This document shows positions 7,434 to 16,865 of a stretch of DNA of 64,000 bases, piece by piece (positions within the stretch are counted from its first letter, which is position 1; each line of letters starts with the position of its first letter). The DNA comes from CAZDCD01 sp964503885. GTDB lineage: Bacteria; Bacteroidota; Bacteroidia; Bacteroidales; UBA10428. The notes under the pieces are model-generated. The model saw only the letters and a list, made by a program, of their open reading frames with translations, had not been told where the DNA came from and did no database searches. The position numbers and the translations under genes are program-made. The stretch spans positions 1 to 64,000 of the forward strand of contig CAZDCD010000004.1 of NCBI GenBank assembly GCA_964503885.1, given 5' to 3'.

Positions 7434-10106
7434 TCACTCATTTACGATCCTCACTGTCGCTTTTTTCGTGGCAGCCTTAGTCCCGGGTTGTCCGCCGCCG
7501 ACTGAGATCGTATAGTTACCCGGGAGTATTTCCTTTTCATTCCTGTCATTCAGCATAGAAAATGCTTCCGAACCAAGTAAAAATTCAACTGTTTTTGCTT
7601 CACCCGGTTTGAGATGTATCCGTCTAAATCTTTGCAGAGTAAGCCTGGGACCGGCAAGTTGCTCTTTCATGTTCGACACATACAGCTGCACCACCTCTTC
7701 ACCTGCCATGCTCCCGCTATTGGTCACACGAATGCTTACAGGCATATCTTCTCCTGCCCTGTAATCTTTTTTAACCTTCAGGCTGTCATAGGCAAATGTA
7801 GTGTAGCTTAACCCGTAACCAAAAGGATATAGCGGTTTACCCCGGAAATACCGGTAGGTTTGCGTGGTCAGTTCATACTGATCGAAGGGTGGAAGGTCGT
7901 CAACCGACCGGTAAAAGGTCACCGGTAATTTTCCGCCGGGATTGTAATCCCCGAAAAGCACATCGGCAATGGCTTGTCCCGCTGCCTGTCCCGGGTACCA
8001 TGCTTCAAGAATCGCAGGAATCTTTTCGTTCTCACGGTTCACGGCCAGTGCGCTGCCGTTCAGCAACACAAGCACCACAGGCTTATTCAGGGAAAGGATT
8101 GCGCTGATCAGGTCCTGCTGCACAGCTGGTAATTTCAGGCTCGTCCTGTCGCCTTTGTTAAATCCGTCCAGGTCAATGTCCATCTGTTCGCCTTCAACCC
8201 TGGCTGAGAGTCCCATACAAAGGATAACAAGATCGGCTTTTTTAGCGGTCTTAATGGCTTCTTTTCGCATTTCAGGGGACAGGTTGGGTGCGGGGACCGA
8301 CCATACCAGCTTGATGTTGGCAATGCCATATGTTTCTCCGGCAACCAGCCTTAACCTATGTTTTTTACCGGTTTCCAGGTTGAGCGGTCCGGATTTTTTC
8401 AGACGCGGATCGCCGTATTCATCCCTGAAATGGTAGGGTGTGCTTACGATCAGGCTGTCATCCAGGTAAAGTTCAGTCTTACAGGTGGTAATAAAACCTA
8501 AAAGGTATGTTCCTGTTTTTCCGGGTGTTATTTCTCCATTCCAGATCACACCGAAATTATCGCCGTTCATGTCTTTCCGCGGAGCCGCTTCGTTCCAGTT
8601 TACATCTACAGTATCAAATACTTCCGAGAACAATACAGGTCCTTTTTGGTCATGCGTTCCATAGAAGTCGGCTTTAAGTCCGGGTTGTCCGTTGTTATGC
8701 GACAGTGTCCCTGCCGGTAATCTTTCAAAGACCGGAAGACCGGATACAAGTTCACATCCCCTGGCATAAAGCACCTCGGAACTGCCGGCCACCTTCTGCC
8801 GTATTCCCCGGAGGGGGGTCACAGGGTCAGATGGATATCCGTTGTAATTTCCGAGAAGCATCATTGCATCATCGGCATTCGGTCCGATAACTGCTATAGT
8901 TCCGATATCTTTCCGCAGCGGAAGGGTCTTATTCTCGTTTTTAAGCAATACCATTGATTTGCGGGCCGCCTCCAAAGCAAGGTCTTTATGTTTTTTACAG
9001 TCGACCACCGAATACGGTATTTTTTCGTATTTCACCAATCCGGGCGGATCGAACATACCGAGCTTGAAACGTGCTGTAAAAAGCCGTTTAACGGCTGTAT
9101 TGATCTCATCTTCTCCGATCAGTCCGTCCTTCACCGCCTGAATAAGGCTGGAATATACGGTGCCGCAATTCAGATCGCACCCCGATCTCACAGCAAGTGC
9201 AGCCGCTTCAGGAGCTGTGGCAACCAACTTGTGGTTTTTGAAGATATCACCGATCGCCCCGCAATCGGAAACAACATATCCTTCAAATCCCCATTCATCC
9301 CTCAGGATATCATTCAGCAACCGGTTGCTACCGCAGCAGGCCTCTCCCTCGTACCGGTTGTATGCACACATCACCGAATAGGCATGGGCTTCCTCAATTG
9401 CCATTTCAAATTGAGGCAGGTAGAATTCCCTGAACAACCTTTCACTGGCAAGGGCATTGAAGTGATGGCGTTCCGGCTCCGGTCCGCTATGCACTGCAAA
9501 GTGTTTCGGGGTTGCCACGGTTTTCAGGTATACCGGATCGTCGCCCTGCAATCCCTTGATAAACTGAACCCCCAACGTGCCGGTGAGAAAAGGGTCTTCG
9601 CCGTAGGTTTCTTGTCCCCTGCCCCACCTGGGATCCCTGAATATATTTATATTAGGCGACCAGAATGTAAGCCCCTGGTAGATCAGCCTTTTGTTGTTTT
9701 TAATGTATTCGTGGTATTTGGCACGGGCTTCATCAGAAATAGCTTCTGATACGCGGTACATCAGTTCTTCGTCCCATGTGGCGCCCAGGCCGATGGCCTG
9801 CGGAAATGAGGTGGCCAGTCCAGCTCTGGCAACTCCGTGAAGGCATTCGTTCCACCAGTTGTACTCCGGTATACCCAGCCGCTCTATGGCCGGTGCGGCG
9901 TTCATCATCTGCCCCACTTTTTCTTCGAGTGTAAGGCGCCCTACGAGATCATCCACACGCTCCTCTACAGAGCGCTTTGGGTTTTGGAACGGGTAATCGT
10001 ACCTGGTTTTTCCTGAATTGCATGAGGTAAGGAAAATGCCTGAAATAACGACAGGAATTGCAGAAACCAGCATATTTCTGGTATGGGTGATAATGTGGTT
10101 TGTCAT
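7434..10106 (-). CDS. Glycoside hydrolase family 3 lipoprotein with inserted PA14 domain (beta-glucosidase/xylosidase type)
   Basis: 890 residues. Lipoprotein leader with lipobox Leu-Thr-Ser-Cys (Cys29). GH3 barrel at about 50-350: KH(F/I) active-site strand near 201, and nucleophile Asp281 in VVSDCGAI. The alpha/beta sandwich C domain (about 385-770) is interrupted by a PA14 module at about 476-603, and carries the acid/base Glu in RVEGEQMD (638-640). A fibronectin-III-like domain ends the protein (about 780-880). Such enzymes remove terminal beta-linked glucose or xylose from oligosaccharides in the periplasm or at the outer membrane. PA14 insertion often shapes the substrate pocket. Exact substrate is not determinable. 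It belongs to the glycan-degradation region with GH9 and GH5. Confidence 0.93.
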   Translation of the reverse strand: MTNHIITHTRNMLVSAIPVVISGIFLTSCNSGKTRYDYPFQNPKRSVEERVDDLVGRLTLEEKVGQMMNAAPAIERLGIPEYNWWNECLHGVARAGLATSFPQAIGLGATWDEELMYRVSEAISDEARAKYHEYIKNNKRLIYQGLTFWSPNINIFRDPRWGRGQETYGEDPFLTGTLGVQFIKGLQGDDPVYLKTVATPKHFAVHSGPEPERHHFNALASERLFREFYLPQFEMAIEEAHAYSVMCAYNRYEGEACCGSNRLLNDILRDEWGFEGYVVSDCGAIGDIFKNHKLVATAPEAAALAVRSGCDLNCGTVYSSLIQAVKDGLIGEDEINTAVKRLFTARFKLGMFDPPGLVKYEKIPYSVVDCKKHKDLALEAARKSMVLLKNENKTLPLRKDIGTIAVIGPNADDAMMLLGNYNGYPSDPVTPLRGIRQKVAGSSEVLYARGCELVSGLPVFERLPAGTLSHNNGQPGLKADFYGTHDQKGPVLFSEVFDTVDVNWNEAAPRKDMNGDNFGVIWNGEITPGKTGTYLLGFITTCKTELYLDDSLIVSTPYHFRDEYGDPRLKKSGPLNLETGKKHRLRLVAGETYGIANIKLVWSVPAPNLSPEMRKEAIKTAKKADLVILCMGLSARVEGEQMDIDLDGFNKGDRTSLKLPAVQQDLISAILSLNKPVVLVLLNGSALAVNRENEKIPAILEAWYPGQAAGQAIADVLFGDYNPGGKLPVTFYRSVDDLPPFDQYELTTQTYRYFRGKPLYPFGYGLSYTTFAYDSLKVKKDYRAGEDMPVSIRVTNSGSMAGEEVVQLYVSNMKEQLAGPRLTLQRFRRIHLKPGEAKTVEFLLGSEAFSMLNDRNEKEILPGNYTISVGGGQPGTKAATKKATVRIVNE

Positions 10107-10252
10107 GAGTATGCTGTTATTAAGTGGTGTTCATACCTCTAAAGTAGAAAAAATAAAATTAAACCACACTACGCTGACCCTGTTCATACAGACATTATTA
10201 TTCATCATGATCTTTTAATAATCGACAAAAGCAGCAGGATAGCAATGAATCA

Positions 10253-10279
10253 TTCAAAGACGGGTATCAGATCTTTGAA
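10253..10279. repeat. 8-bp inverted repeat upstream of GH3
   Basis: TTCAAAGA (10253-10260) and TCTTTGAA (10272-10279) are perfect complements separated by 11 bases, about 150 bases upstream of the GH3 start. It may be an operator or the end of the decayed gene just beyond it. No regulator gene is adjacent. Confidence 0.25.
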
Positions 10280-10355
10280 TAGGTATTTGTCTGAATTTTA
10301 TTGACAAGCAACCTACATCCGGGAAACATGGTTTTATACATCAGTTGCCACCTGT

Positions 10356-10487
10356 TCACTTTTTCTGAGGTTTACTATTAACGGCGCTACAAAGCAAATA
10401 AGCTGAAGTGATGATCAACACCATAAATCCGCATGACAGCGTACCGGTAACATCTCGGGCAAGTCCCATTATTAGAGAGATCACTGT
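10356..10487 (-). pseudogene. Relic of a membrane transporter C-terminus (MFS-like)
   Basis: In the otherwise empty gap between GH3 and the beta-barrel gene, the minus strand holds 43 sense codons ending in TGA (10358-10356), closed upstream by a TAA (10490-10488). The peptide has the form TVISLIMGLARDVTGT followed by a roughly 20-residue hydrophobic segment and a basic tail (NSKPQKK). 'GxxxDxTG' before the last transmembrane helix and a short Lys-rich tail are typical of major facilitator transporters. No start or remaining helices are present, so this looks like the 3' remnant of a deleted sugar transporter. Confidence 0.45.
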
Positions 10488-10541
10488 TTAGTAAAAATAA
10501 TACCCGGGAATTGCCGTTATTAGTATAAAATACCGGTTGTT

Positions 10542-11318
10542 GTGAAAATACTGTCCACAGTTGCAATTTGTATTTTGCCCTCTATCTGTTACGCCCAGAA
10601 TTACTGTAAATACACCAAACATAAAAAGTTTGAGGATTATAAAACAAGCATCAACAGTGAACATGCCGGTTTTTATCTAAATGGAATCAATATATACAAA
10701 AAGCAATTTCAGGTTGAAGGGAATGGATACATCGGATCACTTTTTAACTCTTATGGTAAAAGTGTCTGTGCCGGTTTTCTGCAACTCAGGTATGCCATAA
10801 ATTCATCAACGGAAATCCAATCGGGAGGTTTTTTCCAGAATCCTCCTGAAATTAATGCCGATACACTTTATAATCGTCAGGTATATCTGGGTATCAAACA
10901 AAAATTGTTTATCCTGGAGGGACATGCCACATCCTGGTATTTGGCTTTTTCCGTGAAATACCTCTTGCAGCAATCCTATATGGATAAACCAGGGATAAGG
11001 AATGGGGCTTCATTTTCATTAAATAATACATTGAAAATTAGCAAGATACTTCAATTAGATGTCTCCTTCGGAAGCCTGTATTTTCCTGAAAAAAATCTTT
11101 TTGAGCCCCTGTTAAGCAGTAAGATATTGATGAAAAACGACCTTTCAAAGATCGGAATTTTTCTCGGTATCTGTGGGAACCAGTACGCCGAAAGCCTTGT
11201 ATCTTTAGGCATACATTATACAGACAATACAAGCTATATTCTGTTGATTTCCGTTGGTTTCCTTGACAAAGCAGTGACACCAAATATCTCTTACACCCAT
11301 GTATTTCGAAGGTATTGA
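10542..11318 (+). CDS. Secreted protein, probable outer-membrane beta-barrel, unknown function
   Basis: 258 residues with a cleavable signal peptide (MKILSTVAICILPSICYAQN, cleavage after YAQ). The frame opens with GTG at 10542, which places the signal peptide correctly; no ATG is available nearby. The mature part alternates polar and hydrophobic residues in many short strands (YIGSLFNS, FLQLRYAIN, QVYLGIKQKL, WYLAFSVKYL, LDVSFGSLYF) and ends in an aromatic (FRRY), the pattern of an outer-membrane barrel. I do not recognise a named family. It lies between GH3 and GH9 but on the opposite strand. Confidence 0.6.
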   Translation: MKILSTVAICILPSICYAQNYCKYTKHKKFEDYKTSINSEHAGFYLNGINIYKKQFQVEGNGYIGSLFNSYGKSVCAGFLQLRYAINSSTEIQSGGFFQNPPEINADTLYNRQVYLGIKQKLFILEGHATSWYLAFSVKYLLQQSYMDKPGIRNGASFSLNNTLKISKILQLDVSFGSLYFPEKNLFEPLLSSKILMKNDLSKIGIFLGICGNQYAESLVSLGIHYTDNTSYILLISVGFLDKAVTPNISYTHVFRRY

Positions 11319-11385
11319 AGATCAAATGTGACTGAACCTTTCCGCCAGGTTATTCCGGTTCGTTTCAATACATTCCTTATGAAAG

Positions 11386-11417
11386 AAAATAGTCCCGGCA
11401 GCAGAGCCAACCGGGAC
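11386..11417 (-). terminator. Rho-independent terminator of the GH9 gene
   Basis: On the minus strand GTCCCGG (11417-11411) pairs with CCGGGAC (11398-11392) around a 12-base loop and is followed by TATTTTCTTT. It begins ten bases after the GH9 stop codon and also separates it from the convergent plus-strand gene ending at 11318. Confidence 0.6.
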
Positions 11418-11426
11418 GAACAGATC

Positions 11427-14036
11427 TTATTCTGTTGCCAGGTATTGTTTTGCAGCCAGCACAGAAAACATATGGTAACACGGAGCTGTAATTATATATT
11501 CGCGTTCCTGCCAGAGGAACGGCCAGATTTTATCCTCGGCATAATCGGGACTTACAAGGTTCACAGCATTCCAGAATGTTCCCCCGGGTATATAACTCCA
11601 GTCGGCCCTGTTGGCGCCGTAAGCAACGGTGGGTGATTCCACTCCTACCCCTGAGATCAGGGAATTGGCAGTATTACCCGGTCTGCACCCAAAAATGTAA
11701 TTAATCGCATTCATCAGCACATCCATGGTAAATACATCGGGCCAGGCCCGATTATAGAAATACTGTTTGAATCCTAGAATTTCAACATCTTCAAGCGGTA
11801 CTCCAAAAGGCGAGGCGCTTGCCAGCGAATCCAGCTCCTTTTTATAAATAACAGCAGCCTTCTTTACTGCCTCTGCAAATCCCGGATTATCCAGCAAAGG
11901 TAATACCCTTCCGAGAGACCAGCCGGCATCGGGAAAACCCTTTTCAAGGTAACTGTTCAGGGGGATCAGCTCATTTTTGTATTGCTCTTTGCCGGTAGAA
12001 AGGATCAGTTCTGCAAGGGTATGCAATTTCTGGATCTGAGCGGCCGAATCAGCGGCAACTTTATACGTTGCATAAAGAGATTCAGCGATCTGAATGCATT
12101 CCTGTGAAAGTTTGGGATTGTATGCAGTCAATACACGCGATGCTGTCGCCAGGGCAGCAGCGCCATATAACTGGCGTGCAGGATTGTTTTCCATGAACAC
12201 GAGCCGGTCATCAAGTTCAGGAGCAACTACTTCAACCATATCAAGGTTCATCTCGGGATCAAATATATTGGAGTATCTGTTCGCTACTTTTTTATACCAC
12301 AGCCCGTCAATTGCAGCGGCTTTGGCTCTCTGTTCAGGATTGTCAAAAACGGTGTTGTCAGTTTGTGTGGATCCGTCTCCGAGATGCACATACTGGCGAA
12401 GGGACGGGACAATAATACCCCGGTAGAGTTTGCCAAGATTACGGTATGATCCGAGAATGGTTAGCACGCCGTGCTCAACCTGCTGGAGTATATCCGGCTT
12501 CCCGTCGGGATGGTGTATTTCCACATGGCGGTTCTTCTGATCAACATACGTGACATCGTAATCCACACCGAACTCTTCGTATGCAAGAGCCAGTGCAATA
12601 ACCGTTTCAGCCTGGGATTCGATCCGCAGGTCGTAATCTCCGGCATCGTGCCAGCCTCCCGTATTCAATCCGGGAACATGCTGCAATGGTTTGTAGGAGG
12701 TTTGTCCGGGAGCCTCACCGATATTGTTGTAGCCATCAAAATGTGCAATATTATCGGGCGCCATCAGTGCATCATCGAGATGGCAGGCTCCGTGCCAGAC
12801 CCTGTATTTTTGATTGATCCGCATGTGGCACATCTGCACAGGCAAAAAATATTCAAGAGTAGGTTGCCATACGTGCCTATCGTAAACGGCGCTGTCAATC
12901 CGGAACGGACTGCCGGCAGGAGCTTTGCCGTATTGGATACAATACATCCCGCTTTCCTTAACCTCAGTGAAATCAAAAGTAAAATAGTGGTAACGCAAAT
13001 ACTGTCCCCATTCTTCCGGATTTACCTTCTTAACGGTTACATTGTTTCCCGGGCTTGTAATCCTTTGCAGCGATACCTGATGAATATTCTTATCGTTTTT
13101 GTCGAGCTCGATATAAGCGATTTTCTTTTGGCGCGGATGATATCCCACCTGTGAGAAATGCACCACAGGATCTGCCACCCAGCCGGGAATCACATTTGGA
13201 GTGATTGTCCATTGTACTGCTCCTTTTGTTGTATTGGCGGGAATAAGTGAACGGACTACAAACCATCCGTTGTTATGTTTTAAACTGCCATCGAGAAGCA
13301 TGAGTTTCCCATTGCTGTTCTTGATAGTGATCCGCTGCAGATCGCTTTCCGGAGCGATTACCAATGTTGTACCTTCGGCAAGAGGAACTGCTTCAGCCTC
13401 GCCTTCTTTATTCAAGTAGACCGGTCCGTTTGCCTGGCGGGGGAAAATGCCTTCGGCATCGTCCATAAGATAGGTTTTTCCATACAAGTCTCCTGGAAAA
13501 AACTCCAGGTTATACCCCACCTGTCCCAGCCATTCCTCCGGCAACGGTTTTTCAAGGTCAACGTTGATCGTAAAGGAATTGCCTGATGCATTGACCTTCA
13601 CATCATATTTCAGTTCCAGATCGGGATATACAATCGGATTAAATCCTTTGTCCTTCCTGCCCCAATCGGGATAGCTGCAGTTGAGGGAAATCAAGTTCTC
13701 TTTCACATTTACCTTGCGGCTTATCAGTCCGATCTGCTGCGGACTGCATCCCACCTTTTCAAATCCCTCACCCAGCATAGGTACCGGTTGCCACTGACCC
13801 GGAGAAGGCGTTAAGCGAAGATTTCCGCCTGTGGCTACTCTATTGCCATGCTGGATGATCTCGATACCCCCCTGATGTCCTTCGGAATATGAGTTATTAA
13901 ACACGAGAACATTCAATCCTGGCATTTCAAAATACCCGTTTTCAGTAATCACAAGTCCCTGTTTATTGCCCGAATCGCTGCAGCCAGTAAATGCAATTGC
14001 CATCGCCAGCCAGATAAAATGCCTTTTTTTCATCAT
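11427..14036 (-). CDS. Glycoside hydrolase family 9 lipoprotein (endoglucanase-like)
   Basis: 869 residues from the ATG at 14036, chosen because it starts the lipoprotein leader directly (MMKKRHFIW..., lipobox FTGC); the same frame extends upstream to an ATG at 14069. A beta-rich N-terminal half of about 290 residues is unassigned. Then comes the Ig-like cellulase N-domain (PVVHFSQVGYHPRQKK), followed by the alpha/alpha-barrel: general-base aspartates in GGWHDAGDYD (about 464 and 467) and the acid Glu near residue 845 in FLWQEREYI. GH9 enzymes cut beta-1,4-glucan or related chains by inversion. Lipidation suggests a membrane-bound enzyme. The long N-terminal extension is unusual for GH9. Confidence 0.9.
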   Translation of the reverse strand: MMKKRHFIWLAMAIAFTGCSDSGNKQGLVITENGYFEMPGLNVLVFNNSYSEGHQGGIEIIQHGNRVATGGNLRLTPSPGQWQPVPMLGEGFEKVGCSPQQIGLISRKVNVKENLISLNCSYPDWGRKDKGFNPIVYPDLELKYDVKVNASGNSFTINVDLEKPLPEEWLGQVGYNLEFFPGDLYGKTYLMDDAEGIFPRQANGPVYLNKEGEAEAVPLAEGTTLVIAPESDLQRITIKNSNGKLMLLDGSLKHNNGWFVVRSLIPANTTKGAVQWTITPNVIPGWVADPVVHFSQVGYHPRQKKIAYIELDKNDKNIHQVSLQRITSPGNNVTVKKVNPEEWGQYLRYHYFTFDFTEVKESGMYCIQYGKAPAGSPFRIDSAVYDRHVWQPTLEYFLPVQMCHMRINQKYRVWHGACHLDDALMAPDNIAHFDGYNNIGEAPGQTSYKPLQHVPGLNTGGWHDAGDYDLRIESQAETVIALALAYEEFGVDYDVTYVDQKNRHVEIHHPDGKPDILQQVEHGVLTILGSYRNLGKLYRGIIVPSLRQYVHLGDGSTQTDNTVFDNPEQRAKAAAIDGLWYKKVANRYSNIFDPEMNLDMVEVVAPELDDRLVFMENNPARQLYGAAALATASRVLTAYNPKLSQECIQIAESLYATYKVAADSAAQIQKLHTLAELILSTGKEQYKNELIPLNSYLEKGFPDAGWSLGRVLPLLDNPGFAEAVKKAAVIYKKELDSLASASPFGVPLEDVEILGFKQYFYNRAWPDVFTMDVLMNAINYIFGCRPGNTANSLISGVGVESPTVAYGANRADWSYIPGGTFWNAVNLVSPDYAEDKIWPFLWQEREYIITAPCYHMFSVLAAKQYLATE

Positions 14037-14187
14037 GAACTTCTTGCTATGAATTATTGGTTTATACATGCCTTTCGACTTTCGTAAGATAATAATATAT
14101 TTTCATGTTTTATATGACAAATTCAAATTAAGGTACCCTGCCCGATTATTCTATATGCATCAGTGAATTGTTAAAATACCCTATGTA

Positions 14188-14292
14188 CTATTCTCCGGGT
14201 AAAGGATTCTGAAGTTCGTACTTTTCTTTCTGACAGGAAGAAAGCACAAGAAAGAATAAATTAAGGATAAGGACAATAGCATAGGTTTTTAT
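14188..14292 (-). pseudogene. Relic of a lipoprotein gene 5' end
   Basis: The minus strand reads ATA-AAA-ACC followed by an uninterrupted lipoprotein leader: hydrophobic core YAIVLILNLFFLVL, lipobox Leu-Ser-Ser-Cys (Cys20), then QKEKYELQNPLPGE and a TAG stop (14190-14188). The expected ATG is ATA, and the frame ends 14 codons after the Cys. This looks like the 5' end of a deleted cell-surface lipoprotein gene. It lies directly upstream of GH9 on the same strand. An ATA start for a 34-residue peptide is possible but less likely. Confidence 0.5.
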
Positions 14293-14354
14293 GAAAATTT
14301 AACAAATAGTTTAACAATTTGTTTGATAAACAACAAAGTATTTCCTGTTTAATA

Positions 14355-14477
14355 GCAGGGTGCAAAATCAACACCTGCAAATCAGGCAACCCCCTGCAAT
14401 TCAAGCATTCCAAACTTCTCAAAATGAGGAGAATGGGGTTTGGAAAAATAAAAGTACTTTATACTTTTATTTTTTTT
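14355..14477 (+). ncRNA. Candidate structured RNA ending in a terminator hairpin
   Basis: Three consecutive hairpins occupy a non-coding gap. First, GCAGG(G)TG at 14355-14362 pairs with CACCTGC at 14372-14378. Second, TTCCAAAC (14408-14415) pairs with GTTTGGAA (14438-14445), with an inner stem TTCTC/GAGAA (14416-14420/14429-14433). Third, ATAAAAGTA (14448-14456) pairs with TACTTTTAT (14462-14470), followed by eight T. No plus-strand gene lies upstream for 3 kb, so this could be a small RNA or an unusual leader. The minus strand can form the same stems. No clear promoter was found. Confidence 0.3.
14444..14477. terminator. AT-rich bidirectional terminator-like hairpin
   Basis: A-tract, 9-bp perfect stem (14448-14456 with 14462-14470), five-base loop CTTTA, then eight T on the plus strand. 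On the minus strand the stem is followed by five T, so it could stop transcription from either side. Confidence 0.5.
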
Positions 14478-14620
14478 AAACATAGGTAGTACAAAATGTT
14501 TAATATAAAGTGGTTAATAATTATTCTCCGGGATGGTAATTATTTTTCAGCATAAAATACCAGCGCAAGGATGAGCCGGCACGATGAACATTTTCTAATG
14601 TGAATTGATTATTATTGTAT

Positions 14621-14875
14621 ATGAGATACCATTCCCGTATATACCGCAATTTCTTCTACAGGATTTTCAAAGCCTTTCTCCTGCTATTTCTGTTTATGAA
14701 TTCTACCGCACAAACACCGCAGAATTACCCGAACCCGGTTCCGGAACCTGTTGATTTCAATACGGTAAATATCATTATATATGTCGTATTGCCATTAGTT
14801 TTCCTTACAGCGTATATCCTCATCAGGCGATCTGCACGAAGAAAAAAGATGAAAAATACATATCATCAGGAATAG
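14621..14875 (+). CDS. Small membrane protein, unknown function
   Basis: 84 residues from the ATG at 14621; a TTG two codons earlier is also in frame. It has a signal-like hydrophobic segment ending NSTAQ at about residue 31, then a Pro-rich stretch (NYPNPVPEPVDFN), one transmembrane helix (IIIYVVLPLVFLTAYILI) and a strongly basic tail (RRSARRKKMKN). The 'PxPEPVDF-N-x-x-IIxYVVLP' arrangement is one I associate with short, unnamed Bacteroidetes membrane proteins. It overlaps no other gene and is convergent with the beta-helix gene. Confidence 0.55.
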   Translation: MRYHSRIYRNFFYRIFKAFLLLFLFMNSTAQTPQNYPNPVPEPVDFNTVNIIIYVVLPLVFLTAYILIRRSARRKKMKNTYHQE

Positions 14876-14911
14876 ACTTTTTCAAAGATCCGGTCTGACC
14901 GGACTGTATGC

Positions 14912-16762
14912 CTATTCCTCTTTGATCAGTTTTACCTGGTAATTGAAATTCGCTGAATAGATATGTACAACATACACCCCTTTTTTCAGAGAACCCAGGT
15001 CCACATTCACCAAAGGTTGTTCGGGCATCCGGGTATGCAAGACAACATTACCTCCCAGGGTTATAATATCGAGAAATGTATTGGCCTCCGGAAGGTTGTT
15101 AAATTTTATCAGCAGGCGGTTGTTTACAGGATTTGGCATGACTGTTATGCCCGATATGTTGCCATAATCCTTGATATTCTGCGGAATACAGGAATGCACG
15201 TCAAGAAACAGCGAATCGCTTTTTCCGACACATCCGTCGGTTACCGTCACTGCATACCAGCCACTATCTGAAATCTCAACGGATTGTTCCGTGCTGCCAT
15301 TGGACCAGTTATAGCTGCCATAGTTTACCATACCTGCATCGATTGAATAGGTTGTGCCTTCACATATCAATGCAGAATCAGGTTCCAGGTGCCAATCATC
15401 AAGGTTTCTTTCAACAGCGCCAATATCGGGATTTGCTGCATTTCTTATGTAGTTCATAAAATCCTTTTTTATGGAAACAGGCAGACCTGCAGCATCAAGT
15501 TCTGAAGCACAATATACCATATATGTAGTATCGGCGAACATCGGGTCCGTACTCAGGGAGTGCACATCAAATCCTGTTGCTGCCTGCCAGTCACCGAGGT
15601 TGTTATAATCAGCACCAAGGTAACCGGTCAGAGGTATTCCTGTGCTATAAAGATTATTATAGTTGCACATGTAGATCAGCGAAGCATCGGAATCAATGAT
15701 ATCCATGGTGTAACCCCCAGAAAAATTTACGAGGTTGTTGTTCAGAATATTGTTATACGTTCCAGACCCTGCCGCTGAAGGAAAAGTAAAAACTTTTGAC
15801 GATCCCGATGACTCGGAACCTATAATCACTGTATTGTAACAAAAAAACTGAAAGTTTCCGTTTAATACCGAAATTCCGGCATCATCTGATGTATTAGCAT
15901 ATCCCGAGATGTATATGATATTGTTCGCAATATAACTGGTATCGGTTCCCGAATAGCCAAACTCCATGCCTGTGCCGTTTACAAGGTACATATAGTTTTG
16001 ACCTACCGAATATACGTAAACATTGTTGAATTTCAATCCTTTATAAGATGCCGAATACTCATCGCTTCTGAAATAATTTCCGGTGATGGTGAGGTTTTCT
16101 CCTTTGTCTGCCTCAACGCCAAACAAGCTGTTATCCAAAAATTCGTTATTAAGGATCTGCATGTTCTTTACATTAGATCCTACTCCACCTGTTATGGTAA
16201 TACCCGCTCCTCCATAAAGGATTTTTGTGTTTGTTATTACCAGGCTGTCGGAATACTTATCGTTCACATTTATTACGCTGGAAGTGCTTGATGGTGTAGA
16301 ACTGAGTTCACACGAATCAATGGTTATATTTATTGAACCGTTACCGAAGGAGAGGCATTTGGCAAAATCGGCTCCCTGCGCTTCTACAAAAATATTTCTG
16401 ACCACAACATATTGGGCACTGTCGAAGGCGATCACATAATCATCATTGACAGTTGATGCCGTATACCGAATACGGACCTGTTTGTCGCCGGGCAATTCTG
16501 CGGCAGCCATTATTGTCAGAGGATTAGCACTGCCCATACCCTGGACAAAAGGTATACTAACTTGTTCATTATATATGCTGTCACCCAGGAATAATGTTAC
16601 CGGTCCGTTCATGGATTGCGATACAAGGGAATCGATTGCCTCCGTAAGGCTCTCAAAATCACACGAGACATCTTTACAAACGCTGTATGCCCCGCTCATC
16701 TGAGCCAGCATATGAAAATTAACGGATGCGAACAACACAACCGGAAGGAAGAATTTTTTCAT
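14912..16762 (-). CDS. Secreted right-handed beta-helix protein with T9SS sorting domain
   Basis: 616 residues. Signal peptide MKKFFLPVVLFASVNFHMLA then a right-handed parallel beta-helix region (about 85-400) made of short repeats rich in Asn, Ile and Val (for example VVRNIFVE, NITIDSCEL, LVITNTKIL, MQILNNEFLD, LTITGNYFR). An Ig-like module (about 455-525, ending in VTVTDGC) precedes a type A T9SS C-terminal domain of about 80 residues (VMPNPVNNRLLI... GVYVVHIYSA ... VKLIKEE). Beta-helix folds in this setting are often polysaccharide lyases or binding proteins, but no lyase-specific residues are evident. It would be secreted and attached to the cell surface. Confidence 0.85.
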   Translation of the reverse strand: MKKFFLPVVLFASVNFHMLAQMSGAYSVCKDVSCDFESLTEAIDSLVSQSMNGPVTLFLGDSIYNEQVSIPFVQGMGSANPLTIMAAAELPGDKQVRIRYTASTVNDDYVIAFDSAQYVVVRNIFVEAQGADFAKCLSFGNGSINITIDSCELSSTPSSTSSVINVNDKYSDSLVITNTKILYGGAGITITGGVGSNVKNMQILNNEFLDNSLFGVEADKGENLTITGNYFRSDEYSASYKGLKFNNVYVYSVGQNYMYLVNGTGMEFGYSGTDTSYIANNIIYISGYANTSDDAGISVLNGNFQFFCYNTVIIGSESSGSSKVFTFPSAAGSGTYNNILNNNLVNFSGGYTMDIIDSDASLIYMCNYNNLYSTGIPLTGYLGADYNNLGDWQAATGFDVHSLSTDPMFADTTYMVYCASELDAAGLPVSIKKDFMNYIRNAANPDIGAVERNLDDWHLEPDSALICEGTTYSIDAGMVNYGSYNWSNGSTEQSVEISDSGWYAVTVTDGCVGKSDSLFLDVHSCIPQNIKDYGNISGITVMPNPVNNRLLIKFNNLPEANTFLDIITLGGNVVLHTRMPEQPLVNVDLGSLKKGVYVVHIYSANFNYQVKLIKEE

Positions 16763-16865
16763 AATAACAGATTATTGGTTTTACAATTGGGAATTATTTT
16801 CTATACTTTATTTTCATGTAAATGCAGCATAAAAAGCCTTAATGATCAATTACTTAGATGTGATT

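Noticed and set aside
8988..9749. 253-codon plus-strand frame antisense to GH3
   Set aside because: Lies wholly inside the well-supported GH3 gene, and its product has no domain pattern or plausible start; it is a shadow frame.
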